DNA of 64,000 nt from Psychromonas antarctica (GTDB lineage: Bacteria; Pseudomonadota; Gammaproteobacteria; Enterobacterales; Psychromonadaceae): positions 1-64,000 of the forward strand of contig NZ_JAHNZV010000013.1 in the NCBI RefSeq assembly GCF_022267535.1, read 5' to 3'. This document shows positions 1-8,718 of this stretch, piece by piece (within the stretch, counting starts at the first letter, position 1; the number at the start of each line of letters is the position of its first letter). A program made the position numbers and the translations under genes. Under the pieces are notes generated by a model that worked only from the letters and a program-made list of their open reading frames with translations, had not been told where the DNA came from and searched no databases.

Positions 1-184
1 TTCAAATTGAGCACTAAAAATAAACTTTATTTCTATTTCAGTTTCCATAATTTTTCCGAATAACCCTATTAAACGAGGATGCTACGATCCTAAAATCGCA
101 ATAATTAGTAAATTATACTAAATTCAGGTTCAAATGTGTGCAAAAGAAAGATAACATGCGGCAAATATTGCTGTTCAAGTTGAC

Positions 185-240
185 AATTTAGACTGTTATC
201 AAACTAAAACAAAATTTAGATTGTTATCAAACCAAAACAA
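185..240. repeat. 28-bp tandem duplication upstream of DUF47 gene
   Basis: Two directly adjacent 28-bp copies (185-212 and 213-240) differ at only two positions and share the core TGTTATCAAA. The second copy ends 11 bases before the start codon at 252, so the pair covers the likely 5' leader or promoter of the phosphate genes. The copies do not match the PhoB box well. Nothing else recognisable lies in 1-184. Confidence 0.8.
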
Positions 241-251
241 TAGGATAAATA

Positions 252-929
252 ATGCCAATTAATTCAATCTTTGGGGTCTTCGCTAAGTCGCCAATTCAAC
301 CCATTCAGTTGCATATGGATAAAGTAGCAGCCTGCTGTGAGTTACTTATTCCCTTTTTTAAGGCTTGCCATGAACAGAATTGGAGCGAAGCTGAAACAGT
401 AAGAAAAACAATATCCAAATTTGAAAAAGAAGCTGATGATTTAAAGCGTGAATTGCGATTAACATTACCCAAAGGGCTATTTATGCCTATTTCACGTGGT
501 GATTTTATCGAGCTTATAAATCGTCAAGATAAAATAGCAAATGCAGCAAAAGATATTTCCGGGCGAATCTTAGGTCGTAAATTACGCCTGCCCGATGAGA
601 TAGCTAATAATTTTATGACTTATCTGCAACGTTGCCTCGATGCCATTCAACAAGCAAAAAAAGCAATTGATGAGCTTGATGAATTGTTAGAGACAGGTTT
701 TAGAGGGCGAGAGGTCGACGTGGTCACAAAAATGATCGCCGAACTCGCATTAATTGAAGAAGATACAGATACGTTACAAAGAAAACTTCGCCGTGACCTT
801 TTGGCAGTAGAGCAGCATCACAACCCAGTTGATATTATGTTCCTTTACCAAATCATCGAGTGGGTAGGGCATCTTGCCGATCACTCTGAATTAATAGGTA
901 CGCAACTTGAGCTTATTCTCGTTAGGTAG
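252..929 (+). CDS. DUF47 family PhoU-like protein (Pit accessory, TIGR00153 type)
   Basis: This 225-residue, largely helical protein begins MPINSIFGVFAKSP and has the heptad-rich, charged PhoU-like helices of the DUF47 family throughout (for example IELINRQDKIANAAKDISGR and the C-terminal IIEWVGHLADHSELIG). Members of this family are typically encoded directly upstream of Pit-type phosphate transporters and are thought to modulate them. Here the pit gene begins 20 bases downstream, so the two very probably form one operon. The ATG at 252 follows an AGGATAA ribosome binding site. A full-length tandem 28-bp repeat lies just upstream. The family call is firm; the exact regulatory role is inferred from context. 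Confidence 0.9.
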   Translation: MPINSIFGVFAKSPIQPIQLHMDKVAACCELLIPFFKACHEQNWSEAETVRKTISKFEKEADDLKRELRLTLPKGLFMPISRGDFIELINRQDKIANAAKDISGRILGRKLRLPDEIANNFMTYLQRCLDAIQQAKKAIDELDELLETGFRGREVDVVTKMIAELALIEEDTDTLQRKLRRDLLAVEQHHNPVDIMFLYQIIEWVGHLADHSELIGTQLELILVR

Positions 930-949
930 TAACACTTAAAGGAATCATT

Positions 950-2215
950 ATGGATATTTTATCTTCTTATGGCAGTATTATAGTTATCTTTGCCGCTGCA
1001 GTGGGCTTTCTTATGGCCTGGGGTATTGGTGCAAACGACGTAGCCAATGCAATGGGTACGTCCGTGGGCTCAAAAGCACTGACCATCAAACAAGCCATTA
1101 TTATTGCAATGATCTTTGAATTTGCGGGGGCTTATTTAGCCGGTGGGGAAGTCACATCCACCATCCGAAAAGGCATTATTGATGCGAGCTTTTATGTCAA
1201 TCAACCCGAATTATTAGTTTTCGGTATGACCGCTGCACTATTAGCGGCGGGAATGTGGCTAATTATTGCTTCCTACTTTGGTTGGCCAGTATCAACAACG
1301 CACTCAATTGTCGGCGCTATCGTCGGCTTTTCTGCTGTCGGTGTGGGTATGGACAGCGTCGTCTGGAGTGGTGTTATCGGTATAGTGGGCAGCTGGATTA
1401 TCACACCTCTGATCTCCGGTATTATTGCTTACTTTATCTTCATGAGTTCGCAAAAATTAATCTTTAATACCCACGATCCGATCGCCAATGCAAAGCGTTT
1501 TGTTCCCTTTTATATGTTTCTTGCTGGCTTTATACTTTCACTGGTCACCATTAAGAAAGGTTTATCACATATAGGCTTAAATTTCAGCTCAAGTGATGCA
1601 TTGATAATGGCAACGGTTATCGGTATTACTATTGCGCTTGTTGGTAAATTTTACATTAATCGTATCAAGATCGACCCGAACGCTGACAAAGACATGCATT
1701 TCGCCAATGTTGAAAAAATATTTGCGGTGTTAATGATTGTAACCGCTTGTGCGATGGCTTTTGCACATGGTTCAAACGATGTGGCCAACGCAATAGGTCC
1801 ACTAGCTGCGGTTGTGAGTATTGTCGAGCACAATGGTGAAATAGCGAAAAAAGCAGCTCTAGCTTGGTGGATTTTGCCATTAGGTGGCGTCGGTATCGTA
1901 CTTGGTTTAGCTATTTTTGGCAGACGCGTGATGGCAACAATTGGCCAAGGCATTACTCACCTAACCCCAAGCCGCGGTTTTGCTGCTGAACTTGCAGCTG
2001 CTTCAACGGTTGTTATTGCATCAGGAACGGGGTTACCTATTTCAACGACACAAACACTTGTGGGTGCGGTATTGGGCGTAGGAATGGCAAGAGGGATCGC
2101 CGCGCTAAACCTAAGCGTTGTACGTAATATCGTTATCTCTTGGGTTGTGACCCTGCCCATCGGCGCAGGATTATCTATTATCTTCTTCTTTATGTTAAAA
2201 GCAGTTTTTAGCTAA
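950..2215 (+). CDS. pit: Pit family inorganic phosphate transporter
   Basis: A 421-residue polytopic inner-membrane protein of the PiT family (PF01384). It carries the duplicated signature of the family: GANDVANAMGTSVGSKALT near residues 28-46 and AHGSNDVANAIGPLAAV near residues 273-289. A short central hydrophilic stretch separates the two hydrophobic halves. It should import inorganic phosphate as a metal-phosphate complex driven by the proton gradient. It is preceded by AAGGA at a good distance and lies 20 bases after the DUF47 gene, its likely regulator. A MITE-like palindrome begins right at its stop codon, and a rho-independent terminator follows at about 2440-2462. Whether phosphate is the only substrate cannot be read from the sequence. 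Confidence 0.93.
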   Translation: MDILSSYGSIIVIFAAAVGFLMAWGIGANDVANAMGTSVGSKALTIKQAIIIAMIFEFAGAYLAGGEVTSTIRKGIIDASFYVNQPELLVFGMTAALLAAGMWLIIASYFGWPVSTTHSIVGAIVGFSAVGVGMDSVVWSGVIGIVGSWIITPLISGIIAYFIFMSSQKLIFNTHDPIANAKRFVPFYMFLAGFILSLVTIKKGLSHIGLNFSSSDALIMATVIGITIALVGKFYINRIKIDPNADKDMHFANVEKIFAVLMIVTACAMAFAHGSNDVANAIGPLAAVVSIVEHNGEIAKKAALAWWILPLGGVGIVLGLAIFGRRVMATIGQGITHLTPSRGFAAELAAASTVVIASGTGLPISTTQTLVGAVLGVGMARGIAALNLSVVRNIVISWVVTLPIGAGLSIIFFFMLKAVFS

Positions 2216-2217
2216 CT

Positions 2218-2412
2218 AACCTCAATTCTGGATAAGCTAAACGATACAGTACCGTTATTTACGCGTATTTCTGCGTTAAATCATCTAGCAATAACCAGTT
2301 ATTGCTGCGATGATTCGCCTTGAACTACGCAAAACTAACAGCACTGTATAATATGTTTTTTAACTTTTTGATATTTAATCTAATTTCGCTTCCATTATCC
2401 AGAACTGAGGTT
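2218..2412. mobile_element. MITE-like palindromic element, 195 bp
   Basis: The ends form an 18-bp imperfect terminal inverted repeat: AACCTCAATTCTGGATAA at 2218-2235 and its near complement at 2395-2412, with one mismatch. The inside is also palindromic: ACAGT and TTTGCGTA-like stretches and GATGATT/AATCATC arms pair across a centre at AGCAATAACCAGTTATTGCT, so the whole unit could fold into one long hairpin. Both ends are flanked by AACT (2214-2217 and 2413-2416), a possible 4-bp target duplication. There is no ORF inside. It is therefore a non-autonomous element or large palindromic repeat; the mobilising transposase is not in the window. Confidence 0.72.
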
Positions 2413-2437
2413 AACTAAAATCGCGGTAAATAAAATT

Positions 2438-2462
2438 AAAGAGAGCATCTGCTCTCTTTTTT
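2438..2462 (+). terminator. Rho-independent terminator after pit
   Basis: The stem AGAGAGC/GCTCTCT (2440-2446 and 2451-2457 approximately) has a short ATCT loop and is followed by six T residues on the plus strand. It lies downstream of the palindromic element and should end the DUF47-pit transcript. Confidence 0.8.
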
Positions 2463-2539
2463 ACATGTAGTGCTTCTCCTTAGTGACAATTACTTTTAGA
2501 ATGTATCTTCATCCATTATAGTTAACAGGATCTGCACCT

Positions 2540-3115
2540 TTGAAAACACTTAAAACTATTCTCGCTACACTCGCGCTGACACTTTGTATGAACCTATCTG
2601 CAGCCACTCGTTATGTAAGTGATGATCTCTTTATTTATCTGCACTCGGGCCCAAGCTTAGAATACCGTATAATCGGCACTCTTAAAGTCGGTGAAACTGT
2701 CAGTAGCTTAAAATATGATAGCAAGGCTAAATTTATGCAGGTAGAGACGCAAGAAGGTAAAACTGGCTGGGTAAAAAACAGTCAATTACAAGAAGCATTA
2801 CCGGCAAAAACCTTGCTACCTGAAATTAAAGAGCAGTTACAGGCTGCGCAAGCAAAACTTGCCAATATAGCCCAACAAAGCGACAACATAGAGCAACAAA
2901 AAATACAATTGATAACAGAAAAAGAACACTTGGTCGCCACTATTGACGATCTTAAAGCAAAAAATCGAGATCTAGAGCTACAACAAGATACTGAAGGTGA
3001 CCGCATAAAAATGGAGTGGCTACTTAATGGCGGAAGCGTTCTCTTCTTTGGCGTACTGCTTGGCTTGCTGCTTCCTTTTTTACCACGTCGAAAAAAACGT
3101 AAAGATAATTGGTAG
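2540..3115 (+). CDS. ygiM: YgiM-like SH3 domain membrane protein
   Basis: A 191-residue protein with an N-terminal signal peptide (about residues 1-21, ending SAA), a bacterial SH3-type domain from about residue 23 to 86 (YVSDDLFIYLHSGPSLEYRI through GWVKNSQLQ), a coiled coil from about 95 to 153, and one C-terminal membrane segment (VLFFGVLLGLLLPFLP) followed by a basic tail. This layout matches the TIGR04211/YgiM group. The start is a TTG at 2540 with AGGA about 11 bases upstream; the first ATG, at 2588, would destroy the signal peptide. In E. coli ygiM lies directly next to cca; here gspA and gspB separate them. Function is not established, though a cell-envelope role is likely. Confidence 0.85.
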   Translation: MKTLKTILATLALTLCMNLSAATRYVSDDLFIYLHSGPSLEYRIIGTLKVGETVSSLKYDSKAKFMQVETQEGKTGWVKNSQLQEALPAKTLLPEIKEQLQAAQAKLANIAQQSDNIEQQKIQLITEKEHLVATIDDLKAKNRDLELQQDTEGDRIKMEWLLNGGSVLFFGVLLGLLLPFLPRRKKRKDNW

Positions 3116-3137
3116 GTTATAAGTTCCGCTAATCACT

Positions 3138-3164
3138 AAAAAACGCACCTTGGGTGCGTTTTTT
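3138..3164. terminator. Bidirectional terminator between ygiM and gspB
   Basis: The stem ACGCACC/GGTGCGT (3143-3149 and 3153-3159) has a TTG loop and is flanked by A and T tracts on either side, so it can stop the plus-strand ygiM transcript and the minus-strand gspA-gspB transcript. Confidence 0.9.
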
Positions 3165-3184
3165 ATAATCCTCAGATTAGCGAT

Positions 3185-4000
3185 TTAATACCCTTTCCAA
3201 TCAGTTAATGACGCCAAACTGAAACTTTGCCTGCCTAAACGGAAAATAGTGCGGTTAAGTTGAATTTCAACGACTTGAATTTTACCCGAGCTGTCAAACT
3301 GCCCCTCTTGCAACGCCTCGCCATTAATCTTTATCCAGCGCTCTTTCGCATCTGACGAATACATATGCGCGTCATAACTGATGGTCGGTACTTTATCCTG
3401 AAATTCACTGGCCATCTGATGCACATCACTGCCGTCATTCAATTCTTTAGGAGCAGGCTCAACGACCTCTTTAGCATCATCTTTACTCATTAATAACGCC
3501 TGCTCAAACCGTTGCTGCAGATCGGCTGACGTATCACTATAATCAAGATCATCAATAAGCTGTTGTGATAATGCTTGCGCTTCAGGTTTATTTCCCGAAA
3601 CAGATAAAAGTGGTAATGCTTTTTTGTTAATCGGGACTTTTGAGGCGCTAATAACGGGTGTCACTTGCACCACTGTTTCCGTAGGTAAATCGATATCGTC
3701 TGCAGGAAGTATCGGCAGTGGCTGCAAGTCGAAGGTCATTTTTTTTATGCGTTTATCTTGTTCTGTTACAGAAGCTTTATTTCCCCCCTGCTCAGCCACG
3801 ATAGCGACAGCTAGCACTGCACTTTCATCTACAGGCTTAAGTAATAGATAAATAAGAATCAGCAGCAAACTGATAATGACCCCCAAGAAAGCAAATAAAG
3901 CCACTTTCCATTTTAAACTGGGTGCTTTTTCAACAAAACCAGAGACCGTATTGCATTGTCCCAATTTCTGTTTTTGCAGTGCACGTAAAATAGTAGACAT
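3185..4000 (-). CDS. gspB: GspB/ExeB type II secretion accessory protein
   Basis: A 271-residue single-pass inner-membrane protein. The N-terminal MSTILRALQKQK is the conserved short cytoplasmic motif of GspB proteins. It is followed by one membrane helix (about residues 31-55), a long low-complexity periplasmic linker, and the C-terminal T2SSB domain (PF16537) with GEALQEGQFDSSGKIQVVEI near residues 225-244 and a terminal LTDWKGY. GspB works with GspA to insert the secretin multimer GspD into the outer membrane past peptidoglycan. Its ATG overlaps the gspA stop codon by one base (TAATG), so the two are translationally coupled. The rest of the gsp operon is not in this window. Confidence 0.88.
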   Translation of the reverse strand: MSTILRALQKQKLGQCNTVSGFVEKAPSLKWKVALFAFLGVIISLLLILIYLLLKPVDESAVLAVAIVAEQGGNKASVTEQDKRIKKMTFDLQPLPILPADDIDLPTETVVQVTPVISASKVPINKKALPLLSVSGNKPEAQALSQQLIDDLDYSDTSADLQQRFEQALLMSKDDAKEVVEPAPKELNDGSDVHQMASEFQDKVPTISYDAHMYSSDAKERWIKINGEALQEGQFDSSGKIQVVEIQLNRTIFRLGRQSFSLASLTDWKGY

Positions 4001-5601
4001 TACTCTTCCCCATCTGTTAATCGCGGTAACATGGGATTAATTAATTGCATTAATGGCATCAGGGTTCTGGTGCCAACGATGCCATCGTCCTGCAACCCCT
4101 GCTCACGCTGAAAGAGGGTGACCTGCTGTAAGAGCGGCAGATCAAAGCGATCTTTATTTTCTGCCGGTAGACCTTGTAGCGTATTGAGCTGATTGACCAG
4201 CCACCTTATCTCCTCACTTTTTTGACCAAACTGTAATGTTCTCTGCAAAGCAAATGGAGTTTTCCACAGTAAGGTGAGTCCCCCATTCCAATAGTGTTTT
4301 AACCACGCTTCGGAAACCTCGATACTTTGATCTTCGATGAGTAATTGATAGTTCTCAGAAGCTTTATAAATAACCACATAAAGTTGTTTTTCACCATTTA
4401 TTAATTTAATTACAGCGGGATAGTTTAATTGCTTTAATTTATCAATATTACTACTTTCAGAGAAACATAATAACGATACAGCGGAGCCTTGTTCACAGTT
4501 TGCACTTTGCAAATCCACCTGGTAGCCCCAAATGGCATACAGAGTTTTTAGTGCGTGCGAGAACTCTACTTTACTCAAATCTAATTGCGGATAAGCATCA
4601 AACCAATCAAGTTGCTCACTGCCCTCCTGTTTGTTCGTTTCCTGTATTGTTTTGAGTTCTGTTATTGGTGCTTCTTTCACACTAAATTGCGCCAATATTT
4701 TAGGCGCTTGGAAAGCGCTAATAAGTATTAAAAGAAGCAAAAGAAGCAGCCGCCAAGTGCCTTTGAAAAAAGTACTAAAGTTGGAGTGAGTCTCCTCTAA
4801 CGCCATCTCCTGAGCTGCATTTTTTACCATTTTCGCGTTAACTTTAAGCGCGTTCTGCGTGTAGGCGGCTAATAAACTGCGATCACTTAAGAGATTAATT
4901 AAACGCGGGATGCCTTGACTTTTTTTAAATATTTGCCGCAAAGCACTGGCGTCAAAAATAGGGAATTTGACGCCAGCGACATGCAAACGGTGCTGGATAT
5001 AATATTCACTTTCTTGTTGAGTAAGCGGCAACAGATGATAACGGGCGGTGATCCGCTGCGCGAGTTGGCGTAACTCAGTCTGCTTTAGCTTTTGCTGCAA
5101 TTCCGTCTGGCCAATCAAAATAACCTGTAACGGTTTTTTATTATTCGACTCAATATTGGTTAATAAACGTAATTGTTCTAAAACTGAAAAGCTTAAATGC
5201 TGCGCTTCATCAATTAAGACAATCGCACCTCTCCCCGATAACAGATTACTCATCATCCAGGTGGTTAATGCATCAAATAATAATTTTAAACTGAGATCTT
5301 GTTTACGATATGCGATTTTAAATTCATCGCAAATTGTCGCCAGTAATTCAATCTCAGTTAACGCGGGATTTAAAATAAAGGCGATATCAATACTGGCAGG
5401 CAAATCTTGCAATAATGCCCGACACACCGTTGTCTTCCCAGTGCCAACTTCTCCGGTTAGCAATACAAAACCACCATTGCCCTGCAGACCATAAGTGAGA
5501 TGTGCCAACGCCTCTTTATGACGCTCACTTAAAAACAAAAAGTCGGGATCCGGCGAAATTGAAAAGGGTGCCTCTTTTAGGGAAAAGAAATCTTGATACA
5601 T
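4000..5601 (-). CDS. gspA: GspA/ExeA AAA ATPase with peptidoglycan-binding domain
   Basis: About 533 residues. The N-terminal MYQDFFSLKEAPFSISPDPD is the usual ExeA start; an AAA ATPase domain follows with Walker A GEVGTGKT near residue 50 and Walker B IVLIDEAQ near residue 125. A single membrane helix lies near 285-305, then a C39-peptidase-like periplasmic region, and a C-terminal peptidoglycan-binding domain (LFQREQGLQDDGIVGTRTL). With GspB it helps pass the type II secretin through the cell wall. The ATG at 5601 was chosen over a TTG 12 bases upstream because GGAA sits 6 bases before it and it matches the family start. It is transcribed away from cca, so the 75-base gap holds both promoters. 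Confidence 0.9.
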   Translation of the reverse strand: MYQDFFSLKEAPFSISPDPDFLFLSERHKEALAHLTYGLQGNGGFVLLTGEVGTGKTTVCRALLQDLPASIDIAFILNPALTEIELLATICDEFKIAYRKQDLSLKLLFDALTTWMMSNLLSGRGAIVLIDEAQHLSFSVLEQLRLLTNIESNNKKPLQVILIGQTELQQKLKQTELRQLAQRITARYHLLPLTQQESEYYIQHRLHVAGVKFPIFDASALRQIFKKSQGIPRLINLLSDRSLLAAYTQNALKVNAKMVKNAAQEMALEETHSNFSTFFKGTWRLLLLLLLILISAFQAPKILAQFSVKEAPITELKTIQETNKQEGSEQLDWFDAYPQLDLSKVEFSHALKTLYAIWGYQVDLQSANCEQGSAVSLLCFSESSNIDKLKQLNYPAVIKLINGEKQLYVVIYKASENYQLLIEDQSIEVSEAWLKHYWNGGLTLLWKTPFALQRTLQFGQKSEEIRWLVNQLNTLQGLPAENKDRFDLPLLQQVTLFQREQGLQDDGIVGTRTLMPLMQLINPMLPRLTDGEE

Positions 5602-5676
5602 AAGAAGTTCCAAACAAATAGAGATGATGGTATTAATTGCTTATAATAACTAAATTAGTGATAAAGAGGGGAAACA

Positions 5677-6945
5677 ATGCAAGTATTTTTAGTTGGGGGC
5701 GCAGTTCGAGATCAATTATTGCAACTTAACATCACAGATCGCGATTATGTGGTGGTAGGTAGCAACCCTAAACAACTTTTACAATTAGGTTATCGACAAG
5801 TTGGTAAAGAGTTCCCTGTTTTTTTACACCCGGCAACAGGTGAAGAATATGCACTTGCCCGCACTGAACGCAAGCAGGGATCCGGTTATACTGGATTTAC
5901 CTGCTACGCCGGAGAAGATGTTACTTTAGAAGATGATCTGTTGCGCCGCGATTTAACCATCAATGCGATAGCCTTCTCTGAGCACGGTGACTTTATTGAT
6001 CCCTATCGTGGTTTAGTGGATTTAAAAAACAAAATATTACGCCATATCTCACCCGCATTTAGCGAAGATCCCCTACGCGTACTGCGTGTTGCACGTTTCG
6101 CCGCACGTTTTCACCACCTCGGCTTTCAAATAGCCCCGGAAACATTGGCCTTGATGCACGAATTAACCGCCAGTGGAGAACTTAACCACCTAACGGCTGA
6201 GCGTATCTGGCAAGAAACGGCAAAAGCACTACAAAGTGATAGCCCACAAATCTATTTCCAAGTACTGCGTGAATGTGGCGCTCTAGCGGTTCTGTTTCCT
6301 GAAATTGAGCGTTTATTTGGCATCCCCGGCCCAAAAAAATGGCATCCTGAAATTGATACCGGTATCCATACGTTAATGGTCGTCGAGCAGGCGGTCAAAC
6401 TATCAGATTCGTTGGCTTTCCGCTTTGCCTGTTTAGTACATGATCTCGGTAAAGCGTTAACACCCAAAGAAAATTGGCCAAGCCATAAAGGGCATGGTTT
6501 TCTTGGTTTAGAAACAATTAAAGCATTATGTTTACGTCTAAAAATCCCCAATGAATGCCGTGACTTGGCTCTTTTGGTCAGTGAACACCATACAGTGATT
6601 CACAATGCCCTTGAGCTCAAAGCATCTACTTTAATTAAATTAATGGATAAGAATGATGCTTGGCGTAAACCGCAACGCTTTTTTCAGATGCTACAATGCT
6701 GTGTCGCCGATTCAAAAGGTAGAACGGGGTTTGAAGAGAAAGAGTATCCCAGTGCAGATTATATTTGGCAGGCGTTTCAGCTGGCCGACAAGGTCAATGT
6801 GCAGGAGATTATCAGTCAGGGCTATCAAGGTGCGCAGATTAAAGAAGCTTTATTAGCAGCGCGTATTTTAGTTGTAAAGCAGTACCAAGAAGAAATTCAA
6901 CAAGCGGGGGAAATAGTCCCCCGCACGGTGCTTAGCAAAGACTAA
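5677..6945 (+). CDS. cca: CCA-adding tRNA nucleotidyltransferase with HD domain
   Basis: A 422-residue class II nucleotidyltransferase that adds or repairs the 3' CCA of tRNAs. The N-terminal catalytic head shows [12 protein letters not shown] (residues 4-15), the acidic pair in DRDYVVVG (about 22-29), and [11 protein letters not shown] (about 90-100). The ERxxxE-like tRNA-binding helices are followed by an HD phosphohydrolase domain ([17 protein letters not shown] and CLVHDLGKA, about 226-265), as in the E. coli type, which also has phosphatase and 2',3'-cyclic phosphodiesterase activity. Length fits the family. The start follows GAGGGGAAAC. Its 3' end overlaps uppP on the opposite strand by 4 bases, as expected for the ygiM-cca-bacA neighbourhood. 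Confidence 0.96.
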   Translation: MQVFLVGGAVRDQLLQLNITDRDYVVVGSNPKQLLQLGYRQVGKEFPVFLHPATGEEYALARTERKQGSGYTGFTCYAGEDVTLEDDLLRRDLTINAIAFSEHGDFIDPYRGLVDLKNKILRHISPAFSEDPLRVLRVARFAARFHHLGFQIAPETLALMHELTASGELNHLTAERIWQETAKALQSDSPQIYFQVLRECGALAVLFPEIERLFGIPGPKKWHPEIDTGIHTLMVVEQAVKLSDSLAFRFACLVHDLGKALTPKENWPSHKGHGFLGLETIKALCLRLKIPNECRDLALLVSEHHTVIHNALELKASTLIKLMDKNDAWRKPQRFFQMLQCCVADSKGRTGFEEKEYPSADYIWQAFQLADKVNVQEIISQGYQGAQIKEALLAARILVVKQYQEEIQQAGEIVPRTVLSKD

Positions 6946-7745
6946 TTCATTGCCAAAATATAAAATAGTGCGCCACCCAGCAACAGTCGATAGATAACAA
7001 ATGGCATCATGCCGACTTTATTGAGCAACAACAGGAAACCGTGAATACATAATAATGCGCTGGCAAAGGAGATACCTGCGCCAAGGTATAACGCGCTCCA
7101 GTCAACGTACTCGTCGGATAAAATAAGTTTCAGCAGATCGTAGCTTGAAGCCATCCCGATAATGGGGATCGACATAAGAAAAGAGAAACGCGCCGCGCCA
7201 CTGCGCGTTAACCCTAACATGAGCCCCGCAGTAATTGTGATTCCTGAGCGCGATGTTCCTGGAATCAGGGCGAGCACCTGAGCAAAGCCGATCAAAATCG
7301 CACCTTTAAGCCCTGTTTGGTATTCTGTCTTGATCTGCTTCGCTTGCGCATCCGCCCACCAAAGCAGCAGCCCAAAAATAACCGTGGTTACCGCAATGAC
7401 GTAACCACTACGCAGATAAGTTTCCACTAATGATTTGCCAAAAAAACCAACTACAGCCGCCGGAATAGTCGACCAAATAATCCACCAAGCAAGGCGGCTA
7501 TCTTGGGTTTTTCCTTGACCTCTCAGAGAGCCAACCCAAGCCACTGACATATTAACAACTTCAACACGGAAGTAGATCAGTACCGCAGCGAGTGTGCCGA
7601 TATTAAGAATAAGATCAAAGGCTAAGCCCTGATCTTGCCAGCCTAATAGCTGTGAAGGTAAAATTAAATGCGCAGAGCTAGAAATAGGTAAAAATTCAGT
7701 TAACCCCTGAATCAAAGCTAATACAACAATCTCAAGTAAGGACAT
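6942..7745 (-). CDS. uppP: Undecaprenyl-diphosphatase (BacA/UppP)
   Basis: A 267-residue integral membrane protein with the BacA family hallmarks: [18 protein letters not shown] at about residues 10-27 and [20 protein letters not shown] at about 162-181. It removes one phosphate from undecaprenyl pyrophosphate so the lipid carrier can be reused in peptidoglycan and other wall polymers, and it gives low-level bacitracin resistance. It is the last gene of a minus-strand cluster folB-folK-uppP; 17 bases separate it from folK. It ends convergently with cca. Length and hydropathy are normal. Confidence 0.95.
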   Translation of the reverse strand: MSLLEIVVLALIQGLTEFLPISSSAHLILPSQLLGWQDQGLAFDLILNIGTLAAVLIYFRVEVVNMSVAWVGSLRGQGKTQDSRLAWWIIWSTIPAAVVGFFGKSLVETYLRSGYVIAVTTVIFGLLLWWADAQAKQIKTEYQTGLKGAILIGFAQVLALIPGTSRSGITITAGLMLGLTRSGAARFSFLMSIPIIGMASSYDLLKLILSDEYVDWSALYLGAGISFASALLCIHGFLLLLNKVGMMPFVIYRLLLGGALFYILAMN

Positions 7746-7762
7746 GTTTGTTCTCTTTATGT

Positions 7763-8245
7763 TTAAAGGCCAGCATTAACTTGCCATAATTTTTGTTTAT
7801 CTTGGGGATAATTAGCCCACAAATGTTGGTATGTTTGCCCCAAAACAGGGTGTTCTAATAAGGGGGCTAGTTCAGCTAAAGGTTTTAACACAAATGCATT
7901 TTTAGTGATTTCTGCACGAGGTAGATCAATCGATAGGTCAATAAGCCGATCATATAAAAGCAGGTCTAAATCCAAGGTTCGGGGAGCGAATTTAAGCGCG
8001 TTTTTTGCACGCCCCAGTTTAACTTCAATCGCCTTTAGTTCACAAATCAGTGATTTGACCGGTAATTGGGTGGTTATCCCCACCACTAAATTATAAAAAT
8101 TGCATCCCGAAAAGCCGACCGCTTCACTCTCATAAATAGGGGAGAGAGTGAGTTCACCAAAGACTAACTCTAATGCGCCTAAGCCTAACTGGATATTTTC
8201 CCGTTTATTAATACTTGAGCCGACACCAATATAAACATTAGCCAC
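7763..8245 (-). CDS. folK: 2-amino-4-hydroxy-6-hydroxymethyldihydropteridine pyrophosphokinase
   Basis: A 160-residue HPPK. It starts NVYIGVGSSINKRENIQLGL, the conserved N-terminal strand and helix, and has the RTLDLDLLLYD signature (about residues 88-98) that supplies the Mg/ATP-binding aspartates. It transfers pyrophosphate from ATP to the pterin in folate synthesis, the step after FolB aldolase in the pathway. The upstream folB stop codon and the folK ATG touch or overlap by a base, suggesting coupled translation. Many gammaproteobacteria have a second folK elsewhere, and this copy is of the shorter type often linked to folB. Nothing odd was seen. Confidence 0.93.
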   Translation of the reverse strand: MANVYIGVGSSINKRENIQLGLGALELVFGELTLSPIYESEAVGFSGCNFYNLVVGITTQLPVKSLICELKAIEVKLGRAKNALKFAPRTLDLDLLLYDRLIDLSIDLPRAEITKNAFVLKPLAELAPLLEHPVLGQTYQHLWANYPQDKQKLWQVNAGL

Positions 8246-8598
8246 TAGCGAATACCGCGCTCAATCTGAACACCTAAACTTTGTGCTTTAGGTAGGGCTC
8301 CGGGCTTGTGCAGGGTAAGTCGTATCCAAGGCACGGAAAATTCCACCATAATTAATGCGGCGACCTGTTCGGCCATGGTTTCAAGCAGCTCGAAGTGATT
8401 ATTTTGGGCAAACTGATTAACCCTTTCAGAGACACTAAAATAATTCAGCGCTAAATTAATATCATCACTTGCCGCCGCAGGTCGGTTATCAAACGCCATC
8501 TCTAAATCGAAATAGAGCTTTTGCTGCACTGACTTTTCCCAGTTATACACGCCAATGGTGCTAATAACTTGTAACTGTTTAATAAAAACAATATCCAT
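8245..8598 (-). CDS. folB: Dihydroneopterin aldolase
   Basis: About 117 residues starting MDIVFIKQLQVISTIGVYNW, the usual FolB opening (recognition strand plus the catalytic-site glutamate/tryptophan area), with a conserved VSERVNQFAQNN helix and a C-terminal LHKPGALPKAQSLGVQIER strand pair that holds the catalytic lysine. It converts dihydroneopterin to 6-hydroxymethyldihydropterin and glycolaldehyde. The ATG at 8598 was chosen over an in-frame start 42 bases upstream because AAAGG lies 9 bases before it and the upstream residues do not fit the family. It is divergent from plsY, an arrangement also found in enterobacteria. Confidence 0.93.
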   Translation of the reverse strand: MDIVFIKQLQVISTIGVYNWEKSVQQKLYFDLEMAFDNRPAAASDDINLALNYFSVSERVNQFAQNNHFELLETMAEQVAALIMVEFSVPWIRLTLHKPGALPKAQSLGVQIERGIR

Positions 8599-8718
8599 TC
8601 TGAAGACCTTTAAAACGCTATCACTAACACAAAAATCCACGTACTATCTCAATAGCAATTAATATCAATGGACTGTAAAAATGATATATTTTACCCGATC
8701 GAAAAAAAATAAATACAA

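Noticed and set aside
185-240. PhoB box in the tandem repeat
   Set aside because: The TGTTATCAAA cores recur every 28 bases rather than 11 and do not match the CTGTCAT consensus well enough.
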